DNA of 64,000 nt from JAEUMY01 sp031394355 (GTDB lineage: Bacteria > Pseudomonadota > Gammaproteobacteria > Burkholderiales > Usitatibacteraceae), in NCBI GenBank assembly GCA_031394355.1, contig JANNSU010000077.1, positions 12,202 to 76,201 of the forward strand, in the 5' to 3' direction. Positions 1 through 8,971 of the stretch are shown here, piece by piece. Each line of letters starts with the position of its first letter. Within the stretch, counting starts at the first letter, position 1. The notes below the pieces were generated by a model. That model searched no databases and was not told the origin of the DNA. It saw only the letters and a program-made list of their open reading frames with translations. The position numbers and the translations under genes were made by a program.

Positions 1-3000
1 TCATCCTTCAATGACGAAATGGAAGAAGGCGCGTTGCTGCCGATAATGCAAGTCTTGACGCCCGGAAGCAACGTCTTCAACTTGGGGAGCACTTCAGCGA
101 CGTACCACAGGACTGCATCCACGTTCGGCGGGTGCCTGTACCCGCCCACGAACATGATTCCGTTGCGCAACGGGAAGGCAGGCACATCGTCCGAGACATC
201 ATGAATATTGGTGAATACTCGCACGTCCATATCCGGGGACTCGCGTGCCAGCAGCTCACGCTCCACCGGGCTCACGACCAGGGCGACATCACAGGCCTGC
301 ATGATGGCGATTTCCTTGGCGTAGGCTTCTTCTGCAGCGCGGTCATGTGCTGCACTCGGCTCGAGTTCCGCCAGTCTGCGCAGCCTTAGAAAGTGCAGAT
401 CATGTGTATCTATTGCAACGAGTGCCTGTGGTGCCATGCGCCGCACATCATTGAGGTGTTTCTCCGCGACATAATATCGGGATAGAACCACCACATCGAA
501 GAACGCACCCTCGGCTTCCAGGTAATCCTCGATCGATCGTAGCTGTGGCCAATACCGGACCTCAACACCCAACTGCTGCAGGTCCTCCACATACGGCGAT
601 TTGAATTCCAGATTGTCCGCAATGAATGTGACTTTACAGCCGTGTTCTCTGGCAGTTTTCAGAACGGCCCTCACCCGGACTGAACCGGAATCCTGATCTG
701 GGGTCACCATCGTCGCATCGATGTACAGCAGCCGTCGATGCACGCCGCGCTCTCGCTCAAGCGAAGGCAGTACACCGTTAGGGCGGTGACTTTCCAGTCT
801 GGACTTCCACCGTTCAAACAACAGCTCGCTGTTCCTGATCTGGTAGGCCTTCAAGCCTGACGACGTATCAGTCCCGTGCGACACGCCTTCAAAGTGAATC
901 ACTGTGCAGGCTGGCTGGTACACCACCTTGAGACCAAGGCTGGTCATTCGAAGGCAATAGTCAGAGTCTTCACAATAGGCTGGCGCGAAAGCCACATCGA
1001 ACCCACCCTGCGCGAGAAACAGATCCCGTCTGGCGGCCAGACAGGCACCGGAACAGTAGTCGACCTCGCGAACATAGTTGTACTCGGCCTTTGATGCGTC
1101 GTCATGTCGGCCATAGTTCCAGGCTGATCCATCGCGCCAGATGATGCCGCCTGCTTCCTGGAGCCGACCATCCGGGTAGATCAGCTTTGCGCCCACAACA
1201 GCTGTTTTCTCGTCCGCCTCCAGCGGGGCAAGCAGGGCCTCCAGCCAGCCGGGGGTCACGATCGTATCGTTGTTCAGGAATACCAGGTAACGCCCCCTAG
1301 CGGACTCCGCCGCAAGATTGCAATTGCGAATGAAACCAAGGTTGGTCTCGTTGCGAATGACGTTTATGCCCGTGACGCCGGGCATCGCCGCGATCACGGC
1401 TTCTGGCGACAGATCATCGACCACAATCACTTCAAATGGCGTGATCCCCGCATGTTTCGCGAGGCTCTTGAGACAAGAGAATGTATGCAGGTGCTGGCCG
1501 TGCACTGGAATGATGATCGATACCACCGGCTCTTCACTGCTGGGGACATGAAGTTCCGTGATTTCGGTCTCCAGCCTGTACTTCAGCTCCGATGTCTGTG
1601 CCGGTGGTTGCCCCTGCCCAATACGGTCCCCAACGCGACGCAGGAGTGCGCGAGGCCCCTCTGATCGCAGGATGTCCCAAGCCAAGCTGATGCGGCGCCC
1701 CGACAAGGCCAGTTGGCCCACCCAATGCTGCAAGCTTTGCTTCTGCTCTTTCAGGAAGTGCCCGAGTGCCCGGTATGGACGAGTGAGTTTCCAAGAACGA
1801 CTCGACTGCATGTCTTCGACGTGGCGTCTGAAGTATTGCAGGTCGGATTGCAGCGTCCTCACCGTGCCCGCCAACTCGGCGCCGTGAGCCAGCGACACAT
1901 TCAGCTCACCTTCTAGGCGAGCACACTCTGCCTGATAAGCAAGAATCGACTGACACAGCTCATCCACGTGGGCCGAGAGGCCGTCGAGATGGCTTTCCAG
2001 CGCGCGGACACGATCGTACTCCGACTGCAGCATGGCCAAATGCGATTGCAGCGCTCGTATCGACTCCGCATGCCCGCGAATGATGCCATTTTCAAACAGC
2101 CCCATCAGGTCAGGATCAACCACCGGGCCGTCCGGCATTGATGCTTCCTCGATCAAAAACTCAGTCACGTCTCCGGTTGAGGGTGGAGAAGATCGTCTTT
2201 GACTGCGACCAAGACTCGACAGATAGTGAACGCGATACGCCACCCGGTTGTCTTCCCGGCGTGAAGCCAGGGCTTGAGGTAAGCCCGAGTGCGATGCCAG
2301 CTTCTTCTGCATGGCGTCCAGCACCTCACCTGCGGACAGGTCCCAGGAGATCAGTGTTGCGCGGTCATTGGAGACCAGCCGCTCCGGAAACGCGCCAATG
2401 TCTGGTGCCAGCAGAGGGAATCCCGAATCAATCGCTGCACTCAAAGTATAGGAGTAGGTTTCTGGCCATATGGCCGGAAACCAGATGAGATCCGGACATT
2501 CCTGCGCAATCAGCTCCGGCAGTTCCGACTCCGAATATTCGCCACGAATGCGTATCGGGAGAGCCGGCCAAGTGATGATCGGGTCCACCGCATAACCAAG
2601 CAAAACGAAGTGGATGCCGACAGATTGCTCGGTCGCCTCCTTTGCGACGGCTTCAAGCAGAGCGAGACCTTTGGCCCGTGACAAGCCACCAATGACAACG
2701 ATGCGATGAGACCTCGTCTTTGGCGCGCTGGGGAGTTCGGGATGAGGCATGACAACATAGTTCGCATCAGGGATGTGCCGACGATATCGCTCCGCAACGT
2801 CTCTGGATGGCGCAATGACTCGTTCCGCCGAAGCCAACAGCTTCTGAGATTCGGCAAATCGGGTCGTGTCGTGATCCACCATGCCTTCGTCAAACTGCCC
2901 GGCATCATCAATCAACTGATAGCTCGAAGACAAAAAGAAGTAGTCATGCAGCGTCACGTCAAAAGGAATGCCCAGCATGAAGGGTAGTGTCGCCACCTCG

Positions 3001-4118
3001 GGCGGATGTCCCATCAAGTGATGAATGTGGATGCGATCAATCGCCAGTTCCTCGCAGACCCGGACAAGGTCATCGATACTGCGCTTGATCTTCAGCGCCA
3101 TGGCCTCGCCCCGATTCCGCCAGGACAGCACCCAGCCATCGGCGCCAGAGGGTTGCAGCGTCAGCATCTCGACATCGTCAGACAGCAACGCAACCAGATC
3201 ATCGACGTGCCGATAAATACCACCCCTCCAGGCATGCAGCACGCAAAGCACTCGCGCCTTTCGCGAGGTCCTCAGACGGGCCACATCGAGACGACGCCTT
3301 GCCTGACTCAGCGGATCCATGCGCTGAAAGTCTCCGACTTGCTGCAGAAACCCTGGATGCAGCGATTCCAGCACCGTGTCTGCCAGACCCTTTCTTTCCG
3401 CTGCAGCACCGCCGAAAGACACCCCGCCAACATGAGCCACGAACACGTTCGTCGCCACGACACTGCGGAATCCAAGCGCCGCAGCCCGCAGGCAAAAATC
3501 CACCTCTTCGCCATATCCCGCCCCAAACGCTTCGACAGAAAACTCGCCAGTTCTGGCAATACACTCGTGCGTCAGATACAAACAGAAGCCCACGCCGGTT
3601 ACGACGTCAATATATCCGCCGGCATTCACTTCACGGGCAAGCCGATCCAGCTCAGGCAATGGGCAGGGGAGCGCATTCTCTTTCCAGGGCGCTGGATAGC
3701 TGACGAGGGACGCGTTGTTCGACAGTGGCGTCACGGTGCCGATGTCGTGAGCAGAGTAGGCAGCCCCCCGCAAGCGCGATATCCAGTCGCCCGAAACCTG
3801 CGTGTCTGCATTCAACAACAGAAGATCGCGTCCTGCGGCAGCGCCCATGGCAAGATTCGCGGTCGCCACGAATCCCAAATTATTCTGGTTTTCCACCAGC
3901 TGCCAGCCATGCTCTGCGGCGAATGTACGAAGCCAACCGGACAATGCTGGCTCCGGTGAGGCATCGTTGATGATGAGCAGTTCTGAGTTCTCAGGCAAAC
4001 CTGCCTCGACAACGCTCATCAGGCATGCCTTTACTTCTTCCAAGCCGCGATACACGGGAATCGCGATGAGGAGCGCGGAGTCTTCAGCCACCAAATTGCC
4101 ACCTTGGTCGACAATCAT
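1..4118 (-). CDS. Giant multidomain glycosyltransferase, 3' end outside window
   Basis: One open frame runs from an ATG at 4118 off the left edge without a stop (at least 1372 codons). Seen in order: a GT2-type (GT-A) domain at about residues 14-230, with IPVYRG, LLIINDAS and LLLLNADTQ; a GT4-type (GT-B) domain at about 290-620, with AWRGGIYRHV and WPETYSYTLSAA; a coiled coil at about 675-745; a second GT2 domain at about 860-1080, with VSIIIPVHGQ, VIVVDDLSP and FLNNDTIVTPGW; and the start of another GT-B-like domain from about 1135, with IGSNAP near the edge. Such fusions build surface polysaccharides or glycosylate proteins by several sugar transfers in one chain; this role is inferred. The ATG overlaps the TGA of the upstream methyltransferase (ATGA), so the two are translationally coupled. 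Acceptor and sugars cannot be told. The 3' end is missing, so total length is unknown. Confidence 0.88.
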   Translation of the reverse strand, partial: MIVDQGGNLVAEDSALLIAIPVYRGLEEVKACLMSVVEAGLPENSELLIINDASPEPALSGWLRTFAAEHGWQLVENQNNLGFVATANLAMGAAAGRDLLLLNADTQVSGDWISRLRGAAYSAHDIGTVTPLSNNASLVSYPAPWKENALPCPLPELDRLAREVNAGGYIDVVTGVGFCLYLTHECIARTGEFSVEAFGAGYGEEVDFCLRAAALGFRSVVATNVFVAHVGGVSFGGAAAERKGLADTVLESLHPGFLQQVGDFQRMDPLSQARRRLDVARLRTSRKARVLCVLHAWRGGIYRHVDDLVALLSDDVEMLTLQPSGADGWVLSWRNRGEAMALKIKRSIDDLVRVCEELAIDRIHIHHLMGHPPEVATLPFMLGIPFDVTLHDYFFLSSSYQLIDDAGQFDEGMVDHDTTRFAESQKLLASAERVIAPSRDVAERYRRHIPDANYVVMPHPELPSAPKTRSHRIVVIGGLSRAKGLALLEAVAKEATEQSVGIHFVLLGYAVDPIITWPALPIRIRGEYSESELPELIAQECPDLIWFPAIWPETYSYTLSAAIDSGFPLLAPDIGAFPERLVSNDRATLISWDLSAGEVLDAMQKKLASHSGLPQALASRREDNRVAYRVHYLSSLGRSQRRSSPPSTGDVTEFLIEEASMPDGPVVDPDLMGLFENGIIRGHAESIRALQSHLAMLQSEYDRVRALESHLDGLSAHVDELCQSILAYQAECARLEGELNVSLAHGAELAGTVRTLQSDLQYFRRHVEDMQSSRSWKLTRPYRALGHFLKEQKQSLQHWVGQLALSGRRISLAWDILRSEGPRALLRRVGDRIGQGQPPAQTSELKYRLETEITELHVPSSEEPVVSIIIPVHGQHLHTFSCLKSLAKHAGITPFEVIVVDDLSPEAVIAAMPGVTGINVIRNETNLGFIRNCNLAAESARGRYLVFLNNDTIVTPGWLEALLAPLEADEKTAVVGAKLIYPDGRLQEAGGIIWRDGSAWNYGRHDDASKAEYNYVREVDYCSGACLAARRDLFLAQGGFDVAFAPAYCEDSDYCLRMTSLGLKVVYQPACTVIHFEGVSHGTDTSSGLKAYQIRNSELLFERWKSRLESHRPNGVLPSLERERGVHRRLLYIDATMVTPDQDSGSVRVRAVLKTAREHGCKVTFIADNLEFKSPYVEDLQQLGVEVRYWPQLRSIEDYLEAEGAFFDVVVLSRYYVAEKHLNDVRRMAPQALVAIDTHDLHFLRLRRLAELEPSAAHDRAAEEAYAKEIAIMQACDVALVVSPVERELLARESPDMDVRVFTNIHDVSDDVPAFPLRNGIMFVGGYRHPPNVDAVLWYVAEVLPKLKTLLPGVKTCIIGSNAPSSISSLKD
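2531..2542. repeat. Iterated palindrome variant (11/12), inside the giant glycosyltransferase
   Basis: CCGAATATTCGC, one mismatch from the 12-mer; on the coding strand it contributes GEYS within R-GEYSES of the first GT-B domain. Confidence 0.65.
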
Positions 4119-5191
4119 GAACCGAACAATCGCCGCAGGCGGTGAAGCGGCAGCTTCAGCCAACCGATGAGACTGCTGCGGTAGTTGAGCTGGTCTCTCA
4201 GCGACTCCACCTGGTTATGGAGCAACAGCCTCTCGCGGTCTGCCTCTGCAGAGGCCCGCGCGAGATCATCAATTTGTATCTGCAATCGATTCAGCCTGTC
4301 TGTCTGCGATGCAACCTCAGCGTGATGCTGATCCACGCAATTCTTCAGCTGGCTTTCGAGATGGCTCTTTGCAGCATCGAGTCGGATCATTTGATCCTTG
4401 GCTTCCCATTGCCAGGACATCAGCTGCTCATACTGCTTGAGTACTGCACCATCAGTATCGGCAAACAGGCAGAGGTCGGGCGGCTTTGGCAGATTTGCTG
4501 CCATCGATCCACAAACGACAAAAAAATACATGCCGTCCGGGTTGCAGTTGACAGGGGTGAGCGCTTCCGGGTGCATTCCGCAAGACTGCGCGGCCCCATA
4601 TCGTCCCGCAAGGGGTAGCTGCATGGCCCACAGCACCGAATTGAACTGCAGCCTCTGTGCATACCAGACCGACTTCGGAAACACAGGCGACAACAGAGCA
4701 TCCAGCTCGCCTCGGCTGTGCTCACGAACATGATGCTCATTTCGATAGTTCTTCTCGTCGGAGTAGACCAGGCGGTTTGGCGCCGACAGGATGAGAAAAC
4801 CGTCGGGCCGAAGCACTCGCCGAAATTCCGCAAGCATTGCTTCCTGCTCTTGCAAATGCTCAATGGTTTCAAACGATACAACGACATCCATCGATGCGTC
4901 CGGCAATGGCAGCTTTGTTGCCGAGGCCTCGAGGTAGTCAAGGTTGCGATTTGCGCCATAACGGTTGCGCGCATGCGCAATGGCAGTCGCGCTGAGATCC
5001 ACGCCCGTGACCTGGCCAGCCACTTGCGACAGGAATGCACTACCGTACCCTTCCCCGCATGCAGCATCCAGCACCGTCTTACCTGCGACCCAGCTCCGAG
5101 CCAGTACGTAGCGATGCCAGTGCTCATACCAGATTCCGCCCGCGCACTCAGGCGTGAAGCGTTCACCAGTGAACGGGAGGGGGGCTGCCAT
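4115..5191 (-). CDS. Class I SAM-dependent methyltransferase with C-terminal coiled coil
   Basis: A 358-residue protein. Residues 40-50 (VLDAACGEGYG) are the glycine-rich SAM-binding motif I, followed by an acidic residue in VTGVDLS and by the motif region DVVVSFETIEHL, typical of the Methyltransf_11/UbiE-like family. Residues about 245-345 are heptad-rich and predicted coiled coil, ending in a basic amphipathic tail (LKLPLHRLRRLF), an architecture common in methyltransferases of polysaccharide clusters. Its stop overlaps the start of the giant glycosyltransferase by ATGA. A role in modifying the glycan made by that enzyme, for example chain-end methylation, is inferred from context only. The substrate is unknown. 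Confidence 0.85.
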   Translation of the reverse strand: MAAPLPFTGERFTPECAGGIWYEHWHRYVLARSWVAGKTVLDAACGEGYGSAFLSQVAGQVTGVDLSATAIAHARNRYGANRNLDYLEASATKLPLPDASMDVVVSFETIEHLQEQEAMLAEFRRVLRPDGFLILSAPNRLVYSDEKNYRNEHHVREHSRGELDALLSPVFPKSVWYAQRLQFNSVLWAMQLPLAGRYGAAQSCGMHPEALTPVNCNPDGMYFFVVCGSMAANLPKPPDLCLFADTDGAVLKQYEQLMSWQWEAKDQMIRLDAAKSHLESQLKNCVDQHHAEVASQTDRLNRLQIQIDDLARASAEADRERLLLHNQVESLRDQLNYRSSLIGWLKLPLHRLRRLFGS

Positions 5192-5227
5192 GGAGAAGGG
5201 TCAGAAAGAGAAAGAGAGCCCGTGATG

Positions 5228-5318
5228 TGGCGGAGAGAGGGGGATTCGAACCCCCGAAGGGCTATTAACCCTTACACGCTTTCCAGGCGTGCGACTTAAA
5301 CCGCTCATCCATCTCTCC
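5228..5318 (-). tRNA. tRNA-Ser (anticodon GGA)
   Basis: The minus strand folds as a class II tRNA with acceptor stem GGAGAGA / TCTCTCC, anticodon stem-loop CACGC-CTGGAAA-GCGTG (anticodon GGA), a long variable arm (GGGTTAATAGCCC region), a GGTTCGAATCC T-loop, discriminator G and an encoded CCA at 5228-5230. It lies between lptF and the methyltransferase/glycosyltransferase pair, with its 3' end facing that pair. Confidence 0.97.
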
Positions 5319-5423
5319 GCGGTGTTTCAGGCAGTTTTCCCTGCCAAGACTGGTCGGGAAAGCAGGCGATTATAGCGGCTGAGAGGCCATGGAGCAATCC
5401 GAACCGGCGCAGATCACCCACAG

Positions 5424-6509
5424 CTAGCGTCGGGAAAAGGTCAACCAGCGCAGCGCAAGCAGCTGCCGGAAGAACAGTGTCAGCAAGATCAGCAGCATCG
5501 CGCCATGAACTGGCCACATGCCCAACCAGACCGGAATTCGCTCCTTCGCGGTCCACACCTGAAAGATATTGAGCGTGTTGTAGTACAGCACAAAGACCAG
5601 AATGGCCGTCAACAGATTCCATGAACGCCCCGAACGGGGATTCACGAACGCCAGTGGAATGGCGACCAGGGCGAGCAGTAACGTGACGATAGGCAGCGCC
5701 ATGCGCCAGTGAAATTCAGCAAAGGCTTCCGGCGTACGAATCTGCCACAGCTCAAACACACTCATGGCCCGGGTCGAGGGGACTTCCTGGACCGGCTCCT
5801 TTGAGTCAACGCGCATGGCGTACTGCTCAAAGTCGACTATCTGGTACTCCGCCGTCCCGGGGATCCCTTCATACTGCCGTCCTCTTTCGAGAACGAGGAA
5901 GCGATCTCCGTTGGCCTCGGTACGTTGCAGGCCACGTTCGGCAACGACCACGCTGACCTTGTCCTGGCGTTTGGACTCCACAAAGACATTGTTGACCTTT
6001 TGCTGGGTATCCGAGGTCGCATCAACAAAGGCCACCCGTTGCGAACTCTTGGACTCATAAAACGACCCGGGCGTAATCCTCGAAACATCGTCACGGCTTT
6101 TCAACCGGCTAAGATAATTCTGGCTTTGCGACAACGTCCAGGGCGTAAGAAATAGGCTCATGACCGCCACGATGACCGCCACCGGGACTGCAACCCGAAG
6201 CACCGGTCTGATCCATGCCGCAAGGGAAAGACCGGACGAGAACCAGACTTGCATCTCACTGTCGCGGTAGCTTCGTGACAGGCAGAGCAGCACTGCCACG
6301 AACACGGCAAGGCACAGAATCACCGGCAAATAGGAAATCAGGCTGAACCCCATGAGCGCCAGCACAGCCTCTGCCTCCACGAGGCCGCCGGCCGCATCGC
6401 CAAGGAACCGGATGAGCAGTCGCGTCAGGATGATGAGCAGCAATACCAGCCCAACGGCGCCACCCAGCGCCAGGATTTCACGCACCAGACTGCGATGGAA
6501 GATGCTCAC
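5424..6509 (-). CDS. lptF: LPS export ABC transporter permease LptF
   Basis: A 361-residue inner-membrane protein starting MSIFHRSLVREI. Two N-terminal hydrophobic segments (about 15-35 and 50-75), one near 100, a periplasmic beta-jellyroll region (about 125-260) and three C-terminal hydrophobic segments match the YjgP/YjgQ family. LptF pairs with LptG and the ATPase LptB to extract lipopolysaccharide and feed it to the LptC-LptA bridge. It is transcribed divergently from pepA, the usual arrangement in beta- and gammaproteobacteria. The partner gene lptG, normally directly downstream, is absent here; the next feature is tRNA-Ser. Confidence 0.94.
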   Translation of the reverse strand: MSIFHRSLVREILALGGAVGLVLLLIILTRLLIRFLGDAAGGLVEAEAVLALMGFSLISYLPVILCLAVFVAVLLCLSRSYRDSEMQVWFSSGLSLAAWIRPVLRVAVPVAVIVAVMSLFLTPWTLSQSQNYLSRLKSRDDVSRITPGSFYESKSSQRVAFVDATSDTQQKVNNVFVESKRQDKVSVVVAERGLQRTEANGDRFLVLERGRQYEGIPGTAEYQIVDFEQYAMRVDSKEPVQEVPSTRAMSVFELWQIRTPEAFAEFHWRMALPIVTLLLALVAIPLAFVNPRSGRSWNLLTAILVFVLYYNTLNIFQVWTAKERIPVWLGMWPVHGAMLLILLTLFFRQLLALRWLTFSRR

Positions 6510-6620
6510 GCGTATAATTTCCGCTTCAAGTTTTCAGTCTGTGTCTGCCATCGCTTGAGAAAATGAGTCCGCACAGCGGGCCAGACATGTCATCCCAAGA
6601 GAACCTTCCGGAGAAAGCGA
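6510..6620. promoter_or_regulatory. Divergent promoter region lptF / pepA
   Basis: About 110 bases separate the divergent starts of lptF and pepA and must hold both promoters. A purine-rich GGAGAAAG lies just upstream of the pepA ATG and is a plausible ribosome binding site. No operator was recognised. Confidence 0.5.
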
Positions 6621-8111
6621 ATGGAATTTAGCATAAAGAGTGGCGACCTCACCCAGACCAAGACTGCCTGCATACTGGTTGGGCTCTATGAATCCAGAAA
6701 ACTGGATGATGCTGGCAACAAACTGGACAAAGCCACAGGCGGGCTCCTGTCAAAGGCCGCGAAGAGTGGCGACATTACGGGCAAGGTCGGGTCGACCCTC
6801 CTGTTGCATGTTGAAAAAAGCGTTGCGGCCCAGCGAATTCTCCTCGTAGGCCTTGGCACCGAAGCTGGCTATGGTCGCAAAGCATTTGTCACGGCGCTAT
6901 GTGCGGCGTTCAAGGCGCTGAAGGGTACGGCGGTCACCGACGTTGTCCTGCCCTTTGACACGACGCAGAAGGCGGATGAACTGCATTGGAAACTGGAGCA
7001 GGCGGCCACCATTGCCATCGATGGTGCGTATCGCTTCGACCAGTTGAAGAGTAATCCAGACACTCGTTTTGTCGGCAAGTCTTTGACCTTCAACATTGCC
7101 GGCAAGTTTGATGCAGCGCGTGCGAAAGAGGCAGTTCGCCGCGGTGAAGCCATTGGCGAAGGCATGAGCCTGGCAAAGACACTGGGCAATCTGCCGCCGA
7201 ACATTTGCACGCCTGCCTACCTTGCAGAGATTGCCAAAGATCTCGCCAAGGCCTACAAATTCAAGCCGACCATCCTGGAAAAGAAGGCCATGGAGAAGCT
7301 GGGCATGAACACCCTGCTGTCTGTGTCCAAGGGTAGCTACCTGCCACCGAAGTTCATTGTGCTGGAACACAACGGTGGCAAGAAGGGCGAAAAGCCGTTG
7401 GTCCTTGTCGGGAAAGGCATCACCTTCGATACGGGAGGCATATCGCTCAAGCCTTCGGCCGAAATGGATGAAATGAAGTACGACATGGGCGGTGCCGCCG
7501 CCATGCTTGGCACCATGAAGACCGTGGGGATGCTGAAGCTCCCGTTGAATGTTGTCATGCTGGTCCCGACCTGCGAGAACATGCCGGGCGGCAATGCCAC
7601 ACGCCCGGGCGACATCGTGAAGAGCATGGCCGGACACACCGTCGAGATCCTGAACACCGATGCAGAAGGACGTCTCATTCTGTGTGACGCCCTGACCTAT
7701 GCGGAACGATTCAAGCCTGCTGCGGTGGTGGATGCCGCCACCCTGACCGGTGCAATGGTCATCGCTCTGGGTCACATCACGACGGGCATCTTTGCGAACA
7801 AGGACGCGCTTGCAGCGGAGCTCGTGGCCGCGGGTCAGGAGAAGCTTGACCACGCCTGGCATCTGCCGATGTTTGATGAATACAACGACCTCTTGAAGAG
7901 CAACTTCGCCGACATTCCGAACATCAGCGGTGGACGAGCTGGCGGCAGCATCACTGCAGCCTGCTTCCTGTCACGGTTCACGAAGCAGTACGAGTGGGCA
8001 CATCTGGATATCGCGGGTACGGCATGGAAATCCGGCGCTGATAAAGGCGCGACAGGCCGACCCGTTCCGTTGCTGGCACAGTTCCTGATGAATCGCGCAG
8101 GGCTCAAGTAA
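6621..8111 (+). CDS. pepA: Cytosol (leucyl) aminopeptidase, M17 family
   Basis: A 496-residue protein, the usual length for PepA. The catalytic C-terminal domain carries the M17 signature NTDAEGRL near residue 345 and the metal-binding stretch with GKGITFDTGGISLKPS (lysine and aspartate ligands) and YDMGGAAA. The enzyme is a dimetal hexameric exopeptidase removing N-terminal residues; in E. coli PepA also binds DNA in Xer recombination and carAB control, which cannot be judged here. holC starts 3 nt after the stop, so pepA-holC and the next genes probably form an operon. Confidence 0.97.
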   Translation: MEFSIKSGDLTQTKTACILVGLYESRKLDDAGNKLDKATGGLLSKAAKSGDITGKVGSTLLLHVEKSVAAQRILLVGLGTEAGYGRKAFVTALCAAFKALKGTAVTDVVLPFDTTQKADELHWKLEQAATIAIDGAYRFDQLKSNPDTRFVGKSLTFNIAGKFDAARAKEAVRRGEAIGEGMSLAKTLGNLPPNICTPAYLAEIAKDLAKAYKFKPTILEKKAMEKLGMNTLLSVSKGSYLPPKFIVLEHNGGKKGEKPLVLVGKGITFDTGGISLKPSAEMDEMKYDMGGAAAMLGTMKTVGMLKLPLNVVMLVPTCENMPGGNATRPGDIVKSMAGHTVEILNTDAEGRLILCDALTYAERFKPAAVVDAATLTGAMVIALGHITTGIFANKDALAAELVAAGQEKLDHAWHLPMFDEYNDLLKSNFADIPNISGGRAGGSITAACFLSRFTKQYEWAHLDIAGTAWKSGADKGATGRPVPLLAQFLMNRAGLK

Positions 8112-8114
8112 GCG

Positions 8115-8540
8115 ATGACTGAAGTCAAGGTGTTCTACAACGTGCCGGACAAGCTTGCGTTCGCCTGCAAGCTGGCCAAGCGCGCCGTTGACGAAGGCAA
8201 ACGCCTCATCGTCTACGCGCCCGATCAGGCCGTGGCGGACACCTTTGACAAGTTGTTGTGGTCCTTCCAACAATTGTCGTTCGTTCCCCATGTTCGAGCC
8301 GGTCATGTTCTCGCAGGCGAAACGCCCATCGTTATCGCCGACACGGATAGCGGGTTGCATCACCACGAAGCACTGCTGAACCTGGCAGACGATCCGCCGC
8401 CCTTCTTCAGCCGCTTTGAGTTTCTGCGGGAAGTAGTCAGTCAGGATGAGTCAGACAGGGGACGCGCACGTGAGCGGGCACGATTCTACAAAGCCCGCGG
8501 CTTCGCGATCAGTCATCAGGACATGGGAGGGGGAATCTGA
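8115..8540 (+). CDS. holC: DNA polymerase III chi subunit
   Basis: A 141-residue protein of HolC type: TEVKVFYNVPDKLAFACKLAKRAV at the N-terminus, then RLIVYAPDQAVADTFDKLLWSF, the region that in E. coli chi contacts SSB, and TPIVIADT. Chi links the clamp loader to SSB-coated lagging-strand DNA. Its position between pepA and valS is the standard proteobacterial order. The next gene starts 2 nt after the stop. Confidence 0.93.
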   Translation: MTEVKVFYNVPDKLAFACKLAKRAVDEGKRLIVYAPDQAVADTFDKLLWSFQQLSFVPHVRAGHVLAGETPIVIADTDSGLHHHEALLNLADDPPPFFSRFEFLREVVSQDESDRGRARERARFYKARGFAISHQDMGGGI

Positions 8541-8542
8541 TC

Positions 8543-8926
8543 ATGGATCCAGACAAATCGCTGGATGCGTTGAGCAGCAAAGTTGATGCACTCGTCAAAC
8601 GCCATGCAGTGGGCGGTGAAGACCGCAACATTCCGGTCCTGTCCGAGATGGTCCGCGCCCCGGATTGGAAGCCAGTCGCACCAGTCACCCTGCCGCGCAG
8701 CATCTCCGACGAAGAAGCAAAGAAGCTGGCCGCAGAAATTTTCGAGCGGGTATTTGCTCGTGTCGAGCGTGAACTCACCACCCGATTCGAAGAACGCCTG
8801 ACTGAACGAATGGCAGCACAAATCAGCGTCACCATCGGTCACGTCCTGTCCGATCTCAGCCCCGACATTGCCAATGCCATCGGTGATGCCATCAACGAGG
8901 CGCTCCTCCAGAAGTCCAACAAGTAA
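8543..8926 (+). CDS. Small conserved protein between holC and valS
   Basis: A 127-residue soluble protein with no motif I can assign with certainty. Its N-terminal half contains NIPVLSEMV, and the C-terminal half is an amphipathic helical region rich in charged residues (EEAKKLAAEIFERVFARVERELTTRFEERL, given as positions about 55-85). Similar short proteins with an N-I-P-V-L-[ST]-[ED] element occur at this place in betaproteobacteria (possibly the DUF2486 group; I recall this weakly). Tight spacing to holC supports co-transcription. Function unknown. Confidence 0.75.
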   Translation: MDPDKSLDALSSKVDALVKRHAVGGEDRNIPVLSEMVRAPDWKPVAPVTLPRSISDEEAKKLAAEIFERVFARVERELTTRFEERLTERMAAQISVTIGHVLSDLSPDIANAIGDAINEALLQKSNK

Positions 8927-8950
8927 ATCGCGGGCCGCCATCACGGCGCA

Positions 8951-8964
8951 TGCGAATATTCGCA
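8951..8964. repeat. Iterated palindrome copy 1 (14-bp form), just before valS
   Basis: TGCGAATATTCGCA, a perfect palindrome. It ends 7 nt before the valS ATG, where a Shine-Dalgarno sequence would be expected; no other purine-rich site is visible. Confidence 0.95.
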
Positions 8965-8971
8965 GTACACC

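Noticed and set aside
210..222. GTGAATACTCGC as another palindrome copy
   Set aside because: Only 10 of 12 positions match, which is not distinguishable from background in this window; the same holds for GCGAGTATTCCC near 47306.
3006..3959. 317-codon plus-strand open frame
   Set aside because: It is antisense to the glycosyltransferase, has no family-like sequence, and the opposite strand encodes clear GT motifs.
6897..7862. 321-codon minus-strand open frame
   Set aside because: Shadow of pepA; His/Arg-rich composition typical of antisense frames and no motif.
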